64,000 bases of DNA from Liolophura sinensis (GCF_032854445.1 NC_088304.1:34342810-34406809); one strand, 5' to 3'; positions 37,831 through 48,684 are shown, counted from the stretch's first letter. Notes: generated by a model from the letters alone, not told the origin. Numbers and translations are program-made.

Positions 37831-38390
37831 GAGGTTAATGACATTCACTGCTAATATCCCAGACGGAGGTTAATGACATTTACTGCTAATATCCCAGACG
37901 GAGGTTAATGACATTTACTGCTAATATCCCAGACGGAGGTTAATGACATTTACTGCTAATATCCCAGACGGAGGTTAATGACATTTACTGCTAATATCCC
38001 AGACGGAGGTTAATGACATTCACTGCTAATATCCCAGACGGAGGTTAATGACATTCACTGCTAATATCCCAGACGGAGGTTAATGACATTTACTGCTAAT
38101 ATCCCAGACGGAGGTTAATGACATTTACTGCTAATATCCCAGACGGAGGTTAATGACATTTACTGCTAATATCCCAGACGGAGGTTAATGATATTCACTG
38201 CTAATATCCCAGACGGAGGTTAATGACATTCACTGCTAATATCCCAGACGGAGGTTAATGACATTTACTGCTAATATCCCAGACGGAGGTTAATGACATT
38301 CACTGCTAATATCCCAGACGGAGGTTAATGACATTCACTGCTAATATCCCAGACGGAGGTTAATGACATTCACTGCTAATATCCCAGATG
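37831..38390. repeat. 35-bp minisatellite, 16 near-identical units
   Basis: Exactly 560 bases, 16 units of 'gaggttaatgacatttactg' then 'ctaatatcccagacg'. The only recurrent variation is C/T at one site ('attcact' versus 'atttact') and one 'gatatt'. The T and C types occur in blocks. Every unit carries stop codons on the + strand, so it is not coding. There are no unique spacers, so it is not CRISPR-like. Confidence 0.98.
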
Positions 38391-38992
38391 CTTGTCTATT
38401 TCTTAGATTTAAACAGCCCCACAAGAGTGTCGTAATTGCTCTAGTACGTGATGAAGAGATTATCCCATATAGAGACACTCAGAAGAATTCCATTCATCGA
38501 TGCAAACAAAGACGCACACACCCGGGTGGATGGAGGTTTACATGCCCCCGATTCAGCTGAATTATGTGTTGGCCTCTTAACAGCAATTCTCCACTGCTCG
38601 GTCTGTGATGTCACGGTGTGTCTGTCTAGTTCGGCTGCGATTACAAGTCAAGAATTGGCGGGTATATGGCAAGGGCACTCTGGTTTTTTAATTCAATCAT
38701 TAAACCTGACTGTCGTCGTAGAAGTGAAATATTAGTGAATAAACGCAAATCAATGGAACGAACAAATCTAGCCACTGTGACACTGTCGGTATATCAGTTT
38801 TTACGCCACAGTCTTAGGTTTTGCCATCTTTTAACAAGGGCTATTCGCCTATTGAATAGATGTAAATCGACAGCTACTTAATGCGTGATGTCAGAGCAAT
38901 AGGCCATTCTGTATGTATTGATAAAAAGATCCGTCGTGATCAAAGTGATACAAAGAGTAATCATCTTTATCAAATGTCTGTTTGAGGCGACA
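38391..38992. other. No recognisable gene
   Basis: Unique sequence with overlapping short frames (up to 95 codons, 38448-38735); none has a recognised domain. Confidence 0.45.
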
Positions 38993-39190
38993 TTGATGAG
39001 TACCAGTGATGCCAGGCCTCTTCTTTTGTCTGTCCACAAAACCTGCGATCAATCAGATACCGGTAGACTCTGAACAGAGGCGAGGAGAAGGTTGATGAGT
39101 ACCAGTGATGCCAGGCCTCTTCTTTTGTCTGTCCACAAAACCTGCGATCAATCAGATACTGGTAGACTCTGAACAGAGGCGAGGAGAAGG
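38993..39190. repeat. 99-bp direct duplication
   Basis: Two head-to-tail copies, each from 'ttgatgagtaccagtgatgc' to 'gaggcgaggagaagg', with a single C/T difference. The minus strand reads a 33-residue repeat in a 99-codon frame; no domain recognised. Confidence 0.96.
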
Positions 39191-39510
39191 TACTGGTTTT
39201 GTAGGGGTTTAGTGAGAAAGGGGGGAAAGGGGACGGTGGATGATCGTAGGGTCGGTAATCTCTAGTCACGTACCTATAACCGCGTTCTATCGTCTCCGAT
39301 CGAGGTCATAGTCAAGTTAATTGATTAGAAAAAAAAGGTTATAAAGCAAATGCCTGTTTAACATCTGGAAAATCAAACAAAGGGACGTCGACATCAAGAT
39401 GAAGGATCAACCATAGGTGTACGAGAGTGACATGATAATGGGGGAAGACCCTTGCCACAAGTTCGTGTTCTGGTGCAGTTTGTATGTCATGTAGTTAGAA
39501 TAATCAGTTA

Positions 39511-39753
39511 CACTCAAAAAATTAATCTGTTAATTTTAACTGAAAGTCTGTTTTCTGAGTGATATTAGGATTCTATTGAATACAGATTATTCTGTTACAT
39601 ATAACAAAACTATTCTATTAATTTAGCATAAAGATTCCATGGAACTAACGGGATATTATGTTAAGTATCACACAGTTATAATAACACAATACACTCTAGA
39701 ATCACTCTGACAACAGGCTTTCTGTTACAATGAACAGATGAACTGTTTGAGTG
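39511..39753. mobile_element. TA-flanked palindromic MITE, copy 2
   Basis: 243 bases. The left terminus 'cactcaaaaaattaatctg' is identical to copy 1 for 19 bases; the right terminus ends 'gtttgagtg'. TA flanks at 39509-39510 and 39754-39755. The inner half differs from copy 1 but keeps 'ctgagtgata' and 'ctagaatcactct' landmarks. Confidence 0.87.
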
Positions 39754-39767
39754 TAACTGCATGTTTT

Positions 39768-39960
39768 TTTACCTAATCCTGCTTAAGCCATGGTGTGTAA
39801 TTTGCTACTATTTAAGTATTTACATGAACAGTTGGAACAAAACCCTAACTGAGGTAAACTGACAAGAGACCATATATCACCGGTTGTTTGTGACGATTTG
39901 CCAGTTATCACACTGTCGTCTCTGCTCTGGTTTTATTCTCTATCCTGGAAGTCTTTCATT
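39768..39960 (+). repeat. Dispersed repeat D copy
   Basis: Blocks in order: 'gtgtaatttgctacta', 'gtatttacatgaacagtt', 'aaccctaactgaggtaaac', 'tgacaagag', 'gacgatttgccagttatc', 'acactgtcgtctctgctctg', 'ggttttattctctatcctg'. It is the best reference copy of this family; no tRNA boxes or terminal repeats were found. Confidence 0.75.
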
Positions 39961-40221
39961 ATAATGTATACATCATACAGCGATGTCCGGAATGTCCCGT
40001 CTATATGTGCAATGTTTGTACAGTCTATGCGAAAAACTACGCCAAAATCGCTAGTGTAACATGAATAAGCCTAAATATGTTCTCAGGACTTATATGCTAT
40101 TCAAGTCTTTGTTAAAGCAAATTGTTGTTTTTAGCATTTACATAATGAAAGCGGGCGTCATATTTTACATTGCTAATGAGGAAACATTCATGTCTGTAAG
40201 AAAGCTGACTAAATCATAACG

Positions 40222-40345
40222 CTTGAATTACCAGGCAATCACACGTCGGTTTTGTGAGTGTTTTGTTAAGTATGATGAACAATTTCAGTAAACTCTTACT
40301 GAGGTAATCTGACAAGAGGCCGTGCTTCACCGATTACGTCCGAGC
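40222..40345 (+). repeat. Repeat D copy feeding the 48-bp array
   Basis: 'aacaatttcagtaaactc', 'ttactgaggtaatctgacaa' and 'gaggccgtgcttcaccg' then 'actgtcgtcgctgctctgg'. The last block is the seed of the tandem array that follows directly. Confidence 0.7.
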
Positions 40346-40875
40346 ACCATACTGTCGTCGCTGCTCTGGTCTTCCTCTCTGTGCTGTACGTCGATCACAC
40401 TGTCGTCGCTGCTCTGGTTTTACTCCCTATGCTGTAAAGTCTATCACACTGTTGTCGCTGCTCTGGTTTTACTCCCTATGCTGTACGTCTGTCAAACTGT
40501 CATCGCTGCTCTGCTTTTACTCTCTATGCTGTACGTCTATCACACTATCGTCGCTGCTCTGCTTTTACTCTCTATGCTGTATGTCAATCACACTGTTGTC
40601 GCTGCTCTGGTCTTACTCTCTATGCTGTAAGTCTATCACACTGTCGTCGCTGCTCTGGTTTTACTCTCTATGCTGTACGTCGATTACACTGTTGTCGCTG
40701 TTCTGGTTTTACTCTCTTTCCCGCACGTCTATCACACTGTCTTCGCTGCTCTGGTCTTACTCTCTATGCTGCACGTCTATCACACTGTCGTCGCTGCTCT
40801 GGTTTTACTCTCTTTGCTGCACGTCTATCAAAGTGTTGTCACTGTTCTGGTCTTACTCTGTATGGTGTATTACTC
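40340..40875. repeat. 48-bp minisatellite (about 11 units)
   Basis: Unit 'tctatcacactgtcgtcgct' then 'gctctggttttactctctat' then 'gctgtacg'. The unit equals the 3' end of repeat D, so the array arose by local amplification of that end. 48 is divisible by three, giving 102- and 169-codon frames on the + strand that are not coding. Confidence 0.94.
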
Positions 40876-41282
40876 ATAAAAAGAATACAGCAGTAACTGA
40901 CATGCACGTATTAAAGCAGCCATGTTGTAGTATAGACCCCGGATGGTCTATAAGTACATGACTAGTATTTGGGAATTCAAGCTGACGGTGTATGTTTCAA
41001 AGTCACCAGTTATCCCTATCTGGTGATGCTGATCTGTAGCTGCCAACATACACCATTCGTGATCACGCTCCTACGGTAAGGGTGTAAGGCTCCCAAATTT
41101 GGAGATAATTGTTGATAGAGGAGTATCAGATATTTATTAGGTATTTTCAGACTCCTTGAGTCTAAATCTGTATCAGTGGTATAAAATCAAGCAACTATCT
41201 GCATCTGAAATAATCATAAACATCCAAATTAAAAATGAACTATTTCCCCACGTATTAGCTAATGAATATTAAGTTATTCAAC
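40876..41282. other. No recognisable gene
   Basis: Unique sequence upstream of the helicase-like exon. No TATA or initiator signal can be assigned. Confidence 0.4.
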
Positions 41283-41531
41283 ATGGCGGCGCCCCCGAAA
41301 GACGAAGGAGAGTTCGAAAAAGTAGTCGCGTATGCCAAGGCATTCTTACTCATACCCACTCTTCGTGCGGTATGTGACAAAAGAGATGTCATTGCAGTCT
41401 AATCGAGTGGGTATGGTAAAAGTCTTGTACATCAGCTTATGCCTTGGGACATCCAGCTTCGAGAACACAGTGAAGAACTCACGATAAGTATTGTTGTATC
41501 CCCTGTGAATTCTGTTACGCAAAATCAAGTG
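41283..41531 (+). pseudogene. RecQ-like helicase, first-exon pseudogene
   Basis: An ATG at 41283 opens 39 codons ending in 'CDKRDVIAV', then TAA (41400-41402), then 'SSGYGKSLVHQLMPWDIQLR' and 'ISIVVSPVNSVTQNQV', finishing at a donor-like GTG|GTAAGA (41531/41532). 'RDVIAV-x-x-x-GYGKS' is the Walker A region of RecQ-family SF2 helicases, normally with Leu-Pro-Thr where this copy has stop-Ser-Ser; 'VVSPVNSVTQNQV' fits the following motif Ia (usually PLxSLxxDQ). The stop replaces a Leu codon by one change. The usual Gln motif before 'RDVIAV' is also shortened. No later helicase exons were recognised downstream. It is most likely a dead fragment of a multicopy RecQ-like family. Confidence 0.7.
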
Positions 41532-42204
41532 GTAAGAATGTAAATATATTTAAATTTCCATGGTTCAGCTTGAGCACGGACGGAGACGATAATACCCACG
41601 AAGCCCGTAAATAGCGCACTCCTCAACAGTTCTTTATGTCTGCTAGTTTGTTGGTCTGCTAGTTTCTGTCAATTCACCCAACCAGTTGGATGCTGCTTAA
41701 GCGTACGTCGGACACACAAGATTCTGTATGTCTGTATGACCAATCACAGCCAGCTTTCAAGCATCACGAGTTATGATTGGTCATTAATGTCGCCTGACTG
41801 AAACAGAAACACAGAACAACACATTGTTTCACTAACAATCTTTTAAGACGTAAATCTTCAGTCATCAATCTTAAGTACGTTTTTCCATCTGTCGCATATT
41901 AATGGCATATTTCTCTACCTTTATGACAAAAGTGATATAGTACAATTTACTCATTCCTTCACAGTAATATACAAGAAAGGCAATGGAAATGTCCTATACC
42001 TACTACACCGTCTTACCTTCGCTAAATTCAGCGAGTTATGTGGGGGTTTTGACTAGTAACGTTTACATCTAGTTTGCCAAGAATATATACTCCGTCATAT
42101 TCCAGTCCATGGACTTCTTGTTTGTTAGATCCTGTGTGTTTTTGTGACGATTTCGACCAACATCGCAAGTGATTACTGCAAACACAGGTGTGTCAAAGTT
42201 ATTC
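41532..42204. other. No recognisable gene
   Basis: Contains an inverted CCAAT-type pair, 'tgaccaatca' (about 41738) and 'tgattggtca' (about 41776), able to form a short stem. Otherwise unremarkable. Confidence 0.45.
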
Positions 42205-42310
42205 CACCCATTAAGTCTAATTTTTGTAAAGTTTTACAATGAGTGTCATTCTCTTGAGAGTAAATATTGAGAGAGTATCCAGAATATCTGGGGCACCGAA
42301 TCTGCTTCAT
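42205..42310 (+). repeat. RT-element 3' end, left part (interrupted)
   Basis: 'gttttacaatgagtgtcatt' and 'ctcttgagagtaaatattga' match 2113-2165. The copy breaks off near 42310 and resumes near 42715, the gap being filled by two SINE-A copies and a G-rich patch. Confidence 0.6.
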
Positions 42311-42363
42311 AACTTTGCGTGGGGTGGGGTGGGGAGGGGGGCGTGGCCGAGGAGGGTAGCACC

Positions 42364-42512
42364 CCACCTCTGCGCAATTACCCTGGGGCCTCTCACCAAT
42401 GCTATCGCAAAGTCCAGTTCATGATGGCTTCCTTTCCGGTCGTAAATGGGAAGGCTGGCCGCCGACGTATAAATAAAATATTCTTGAATACGACGTAAAC
42501 CACAAATCAAAT
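42364..42512 (+). repeat. SINE-A copy with core deleted
   Basis: Head remnants 'ggggcctctcaccaatgcta' and 'aagtccagttcatgatggct', then a jump from 'gggaaggctggccgcc' into the 3' region, so most of the central domain is missing. It ends 'cgtaaaccacaaatcaaata'. Confidence 0.8.
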
Positions 42513-42665
42513 ATTTATTTATTTATTTCATTGGTGTTTTGCACCGTACTCAAGAATATTTCACTTATGGTGGGAGGAAACCGGGCAGGGCCCGGGGAAA
42601 ACCCACGATCATTCGCAGTTTGCTGACAGACCTTCCCACGTACGGCCGGAGAGGAAGCCAGCACA
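42513..42665 (-). repeat. SINE-A copy, tail-to-tail with the previous one
   Basis: Reverse-oriented: T-rich tail, 'ggtgttttgcaccgtactc', 'gggaggaaaccgggcaggg', 'ccacgatcattcgcagtttg', 'cgtacggccggagaggaagc'. The two tails abut, forming an inverted pair able to fold. Confidence 0.85.
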
Positions 42666-42714
42666 AATCAAATAAATCGAATCAAATCGTCGTGTTGAAC
42701 TAGATCGCCTCTTT

Positions 42715-42992
42715 GGATATATGAACAGTTACAAACTGAAATTTTGAATATCGACAACATGGTAAAGGGTTTGGATATTGACTTCACTCATTCGCCAAAA
42801 ATATTCCTTGCTTCTTTTCAACAACATTGAAAAATGTAGACTGTTTTCCTTTGCATGTATCTCGATGTTTACTTTATATACTTTCTTAATTCTTTGGTGA
42901 TTTATCTTGAACGTTTATTAACCTGGGGCATCCATTTTGGCCAACGGCTGGTATACGAATGTCTGTTTTAACGCATACGTCGACTTAGCTTA
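42715..42992 (+). repeat. RT-element 3' end, right part
   Basis: 'ttggatattgacttcactca', 'ttgaaaaatgtagactg' and 'tactttatatactttctta' correspond to 2247-2480 and 8295-8500, continuing the copy broken at 42310. Confidence 0.6.
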
Positions 42993-43717
42993 ATTTTTTT
43001 TTTACAACAATTGTTATTGTTGTATGGACATAAAGTCCCTGTTACCTGGCCGTTGTGCAATTAATTTCGGGCCTATAATATTTTCTTAGCATTATTATTT
43101 ATTTCATACTCATATTTCAGATGGACATTTGCATTTAATGCTAACGAAGTCAAGGCACATTCGATGGAAATTAGACCTTTATATATAAAATTACTATAAA
43201 AGACTATAGTATGAGAGTAAAACCCAAGTAGCGACCACTGTGTGATATTTGGTAATTGGTCAGCCAGGGGTATTTTTAAGGACTAATTCTTAAATAATAG
43301 CACTTTACCACTCCCTGTATAGAACTGTGTTCATCTCATCCTAGGGCTTCACCGCCTCAGTCGTAATGAGGTGACCAATCAGGCCACAGGGTCTCAACCA
43401 TTCAACTTGGTATGTTCCTTGGTATAGTTTACCCAGAATTTATCGCCTCAAGCAATATTTTGACCTTGTTATGCAAATATAATAAATAACAATTTTAAAG
43501 TGAAATTTTGACTTCAGTCTAAGATACACACACTGGTTTACATAGGGTGTAACGTGGGCAGTCGTTCATGTGAAATATCTCTGCAGTTGGGTGTGAAATA
43601 CCTTTTAAATACATACCTAAACTAAAACATTACTGAGATATATATATTTTAAAATTTAATTTCTTTTTAGTATTGTGAATCCGAGTTAGTTTTATTGTTA
43701 GGAATATTGACATATTA
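42993..43717. other. No recognisable gene
   Basis: AT-rich; nothing recognised. Confidence 0.5.
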
Positions 43718-43928
43718 CACTCAAACAATAATCTGATAATTTTAACAGAAAGTCTGTTGTCTAAGTAATGCTAAATGTATTTTGTTATTGCAGCAGATTA
43801 TTGTGTTAAATATAACACACGTGTTCCATGTAATGTTGAATATGACACAATATTGCGTTATAATACAAATTACATTCCAGCATTACCCAGACTTTCTGTT
43901 AAAATTAACAGAATAATTTTTTTGAGTG
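43718..43928. mobile_element. TA-flanked palindromic MITE, copy 3
   Basis: 211 bases from 'cactcaaacaataatctga' to 'ttttttgagtg', TA on both sides (43716-43717 and 43929-43930). The arms pair through 'ttaacagaaagtctg' and 'agactttctgttaa'. It is shorter than copies 1 and 2. Confidence 0.86.
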
Positions 43929-45274
43929 TAACGAGACACATATATTTTAAAATTTAACAGTTTTTTAGTATTATGAATTTAAGTTGGCCTTATTGTCAGG
44001 AATATTGACAAATTAACTCCTACTAAAATCATTAATTTCAACAGAGAAATCGAATGCACGTATCACTTTAAACTTCACGAATGATATTCCCACAATTATT
44101 CGTATATATACAAAATCACAACAATTTCCTTAAATGTGTCCTTCCCGCCTTGCGGTCATTTAAACATTTGTTTATAATCATAAATGTTCATACTAATATC
44201 TTCTTTATTATATCTTTATTATATGTATACATCTGTATTCTAACTGAATAAACAAACAAACAAACGAACAAACAAGCAAACATTTGTTTGACATACACCA
44301 GATTGAATGAGGACTAAGATGCCCTGTGTTAGCTGTGTTAGTTTAGCATCACGCGATTCCCCACTGTCGTGTGTAGTTAACATCATCTCTCATTTACCAA
44401 ATCGCCGATATTCATAGTCAGCATTTACGTTAACGCATGAACTGTTTTGAAATATAGCAGTACAGTAAAACACTCGAAATCCCGGGGAGAGAAACAAAAA
44501 TATACACTTAGTACCTGAGGTAGCTCCTTGCTGGACACTATAGAGTGTGCACCTCGGTAAATCAGAAGTCTCGGTTCTGTTTAGCCTATTCAGAAACTCG
44601 TCGTGTTGATAAACTAGAAACCTTGGTCCACTGGGGCTAAGCATACGTGGGGGTTAAATATTCATTTCGATGACACCCTCCTGCCGGAAGATGTCGACAC
44701 GCTGATAGTGCTGCCTCACTGGAGCGCCATGTCAAAGGCACCAGACACACTGACACCAAGTGAACCATTATTGGCGTATTGCTCATAACGAGGCGAAACA
44801 ATTTTAAGGTTACATATTTTAATGGTGTCTTCGGCATGTCATTATACTATGGCAGCACTAGGAATATGTTGGCACTATAGGGAAAACAAAGAAACACAGA
44901 TCATCTTGAAACAGATCATCTCTCAAGTGCATAATCCTAGATGACGTTTTTACGGAAACCCAGGTAATAGAAGGCACTATTGTTCATCTTTTACGTCAAC
45001 CAACCAAAAACAACCACTTAATCAATCATTGTCATAATCTTAACATACACGTACTTTAATGGGTGTTTCTGACAAGGTCATTCACCCTTGATTACAAATT
45101 GTTGAGGTTAACCTTGTCTACAGGCGTCTTTGGTCACGTGTTCTACTTTCTGTACCTCATTTCACAAACTAACAACAATCCAACTGCTATAACTGCCTTG
45201 GTCACGTCATAAACAATGTACTGAAATTTTCTGATTTATCTGGGTCGGTTATTAATAATAACTTATATATTGTC
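43929..45274. other. No recognisable gene
   Basis: AT-rich; a CAAA-type microsatellite lies at 44248-44285. Frames are short and unassigned. Confidence 0.5.
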
Positions 45275-45800
45275 TACGTGTCAACGCTAAAATGTTATTT
45301 TACACTTTTCTGTGACTTTTCTTGCCTACGTGTCAATATTAACGTAATTTTACACTTTTCTCTGACTTCTTTCCTAAATGTCAATAGTAACAGGTGGTTC
45401 TACACATTTCTATGACTTTTATTGCCTCCATGTCAGTACTAACATTTGATTTACATTTATGACCAGCTTTTCTTGCCTCTTTCCTCCGTGTCAGTACTAA
45501 TGTGTGATTTTACATTTATCACCGGCTTTTCTTATTTACGTGTCAATAATAACATGAGATTTTACATTTATTTCTGACTTTTCTTATTTACGTGTCAATA
45601 ATAACATGAGATTTTACATTTATTTCTGACTTTTCTTATTTACGTGTCAATAATAACATGAGATTTTACATTTATTTCTGACTTTTCTTATTTACGTGTC
45701 AATAATAACATGAGATTTTACATTTATTTCTGACTTTTCTTATTTACGTGTCAATAATAACATGAGATTTTACATTTATTTCTAACTTTTCTAGCCAACT
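45275..45800. repeat. 52-bp satellite, subfamily R (about 10 units)
   Basis: Unit 'tttctgacttttcttattta' then 'cgtgtcaataataacatgag' then 'attttacattta'. The first units are diverged; the last five (about 45540-45790) are essentially identical, indicating recent local expansion. It grades into the 51-bp array to the right. Confidence 0.92.
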
Positions 45801-45894
45801 TTCCAAATACTGACAAGCAATTGTACACTTATTACAGTCTTTTCGTAACTATTTGCCAACACTAACCATTGGCCTTTCCTGACTACGTCCTGAC
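45801..45894. repeat. Transition between satellite subfamilies
   Basis: Diverged units mixing features of the 52-bp and 51-bp arrays ('ctaacttttctagccaac', 'aacactaaccattggcc'). Confidence 0.5.
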
Positions 45895-47130
45895 TACACG
45901 TGATTTTAGACTTATCTCTGACTTGGCTCGGTTAGTACCAGGTGCTAACACATGGTTTACACTTATCTCTGACTTGACTCGGTTACTACTAGGCGCCAAC
46001 ACATTGTTTACACTTATCTCTGACTTGGCTCGGTTAGGGTTAGTACTAGACGCTAACACATGGTTACATTTATCTCTGACTTGGCTCGGTTAGTACTAGG
46101 CGCGAACACATGGTTTACACTTATCTCTGACGTGGCTCGGTTAGTACTAGGCGCTAACACATGGTTTACACTTATCTCTGATATGGCTCGGTTAGTACTA
46201 GACGCTAACGCATGGTTTATACTTATCTCTGACCTGGGTCGGTTAGGGTTAGTACTAGGCGCTAACACATGGATTACACTTATTTCTGACTTGGCTCGGT
46301 TAGTACTAGGTGCTAAAACATGGTTTACACTTATCTCTGACTTGGCTCGGTTAGTACTAGGCGCGAACACATGGTTTTACACTTATCTCTGACGTGGCTC
46401 GGTTAGTACTAGGCGCTAACACATTGTTTACACTTATCTCTGACTTGGCTCGGTTAGTACTAGGTGCTAAAACATGGTTTACACTTATCTCTGACATGGC
46501 TCGGTTAGTACTAGGCGCGAACACATGGATTACACTTATCTCTGATATGACTCGGTTAGTACTAGGCGCTAACACATGATTTTACACTTATCTCTGACTT
46601 GGCTCGGTTTGGTTTAGTACTAGGCGCTAACACATGATTTTACACTTATCTCTGACTTGGCTCGGTTAGTACCAGGTGCTAACATATGGTTTACATTTAT
46701 CTCTGAATTGGCTCGGTTAGTACTAGGCGCTAACACATTGTTTACACTTATCTCTGACTTGGCTCGGTTAGGGTTAGTACTAGGCGCTAACACATGGTTT
46801 TACACTTATCTCTGACTTGGCTCGGTTAGTACTAGGTGCTAAAACATGGTTTACACTTATCTCTGACATGGCTCGGTTAGTACTAGGCGCTAACACATGG
46901 TTTACACTTATCTCTGACGTGGCTCGGTTAAGGTTAGTACTAGACGCTAACACATGATTTACACTTATCTCCGACGTGGCTCGGTTAGTACTTGGTGCTA
47001 AAACATGGTTTACACTTATCTCTGACATGACTCGGTTAGTACTAGGGGCCAACACATAGTTTACACTTATCTCTGACTTGGCTCAGTTAGGTTTAGTACT
47101 AGACGCTAACAAATGGTTTACACTTATCAG
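45895..47130. repeat. 51-bp satellite, subfamily S (about 24 units)
   Basis: Unit 'tctgacttggctcggttagt' then 'actaggcgctaacacatggt' then 'ttacacttatc'. Several units carry a 6-base insertion giving 'ggttagggttagt' (46031, 46241, 46766). 51 is divisible by three, so 17-residue periodic frames open on both strands; not coding. Confidence 0.95.
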
Positions 47131-48060
47131 GTTTACCAATATCTGATTTACACCATCTATGGATTAGTTGTCTTGACACCTAACTAGGTTACCCTGGATT
47201 AGCTGTGCGTACTAGCATCTCATTTACACTTATTTTTGGATTGCCTTGGATTAGTTGTCATTACAAACATGTGATTTACACTTGTCGAGTGCTTGTGTTT
47301 CACTAGTTGTTTTTGGTAGTATCTGATTTACACCTATATCTAGCTTATTTTGGATTAGATGTAACTATCTCATTTACAGTCATCTTCGAAGACGGCAGAC
47401 CCCTGGATCAAACCCGGATAGCGTCACATCAAAAACTTTAAAAAGGGTACTTGCTGTTGCCTCGCTTGGTGCTCAGCACTGACAGGCTAAAGCAAGCAAC
47501 AAAAACAAAAAAAAAACATGACCTGCTGGCTCAGTATAATTTGACTGGTAGGGTGTCATGTCTGATGGCTTCGGCATGATACTTCAGTGGCACAAGAAGA
47601 CACAGTATATGTACACACACCTAATGACTCCTCGTCCTCACACGACTGAAAATTGTTAAGTACGACGTTAAACCCAAGCATACATACGTACACTCATCTC
47701 TAGCTTATCTTGGATTAGCTGTACTTACTAGCGTCTTACTTACACTTATCTGTAGCTTATCTTGGATTAGCTGTACTTACTAGCATCTGATTTACACTTA
47801 TCTGTAGCTTATATTGGAACATCTGTACTTACTAACATCTGATTTACACTTATCTGTAGCTTATATTGGAATATCTATACTTACTAACATCTGATTTATA
47901 CTTATCTGTAACTTATATTGGAATATCTGTACTTACTAACATCTGATTTAATCTTATCACTTGCTTATCTTTTACTAGTTGTTTTTGCTAGCATCCGACT
48001 TACACCTATCTTTTGCTTACCTAGGATTGGCTGTTCTTACAAAATCCGGTTTACCCTCAT
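47131..48060. repeat. 52-bp satellite, subfamily T, interrupted
   Basis: Unit 'cttatcttggattagctgta' then 'cttactagcatctgatttac' then 'acttatctgtag'. Shares 'acatctgatttacacttatc' with subfamilies R and S, so the three are branches of one family. Interrupted at 47395-47694 by a repeat C copy. Confidence 0.88.
47395..47694 (+). repeat. Dispersed repeat C, copy 2, inside satellite
   Basis: Aligns with 10778-11096: 'ggtacttgctgttgcctc', 'gtgctcagcactgacagg', 'gatacttcagtggca', 'caagaagacacagtatatgt', then 'gtacgacgttaaaccc' and a CATA-like tail. An A-rich tract near 47500 is specific to this copy. Satellite units continue on both sides, so it inserted after the array formed. Confidence 0.82.
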
Positions 48061-48684
48061 CAGTCACATATGTGTCATAATGTTTTAACTGTGTCAGGTT
48101 AAATGAGAACATTTTTTCGAACTTTTTATGACTTAAAACCCATATTTTGGCAACTTTTCCAGTAAATGTCATATTATTGCAACGGTTGTTATTAATTTAC
48201 TATAAGGAAGTAACATGACCAGTTCTGCAAGGGCAATGTACTGTCGGTCAACGTTTAAAGCAATAGGTTCAAGTCTTTCAACTGAATCCCCAGTTACGGT
48301 CTGGATTTTAGGTCTGTAATAAGTTAAATCTCACTTTAATTAAGATGTCTGGCTGTATCAATCATACCACGTGTGTTTTCTCATTTCGTTGCCTCTGGTT
48401 TAATCTCGCTGTATACAGCGTTTTGTCACGCCTTAGAATTTGCTTCTTCATTCAGAATTAAACGATTCTGCTTTAATCGTAGGAAAACATCAACTTTGGG
48501 GTCAGTCACTCCTTCAGACACGGGATTTTCCAAATTCCATGCTTGTATTGACCATAGTCGGGGTCTTTGTAGCATAAAGCGATCTGCAGAGCTCGTGTGA
48601 CTGTTCACGTGGTCTTACATGGAGTTCATTTGCCCTTCACGACTATGATAGACACTGAGATCTAGCTACGCATGAAAATGTGAG
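48061..48684. other. No recognisable gene
   Basis: Unique sequence. Overlapping frames at 48373-48600 (+) and 48426-48608 (-) have no recognised domain. Confidence 0.45.

Noticed and set aside
37831-38390. CRISPR-like direct repeats
   Set aside because: Units are directly adjacent without unique spacers, and the context is eukaryotic.
40322-40961. Leu/Cys/Ser-rich 169-codon frame resembling a membrane protein
   Set aside because: 48-bp minisatellite derived from repeat D; hydrophobicity comes from the unit sequence.
46031-46044. Interstitial telomere
   Set aside because: Only two hexamers, always within an S-array unit and best explained by a six-base slippage duplication.
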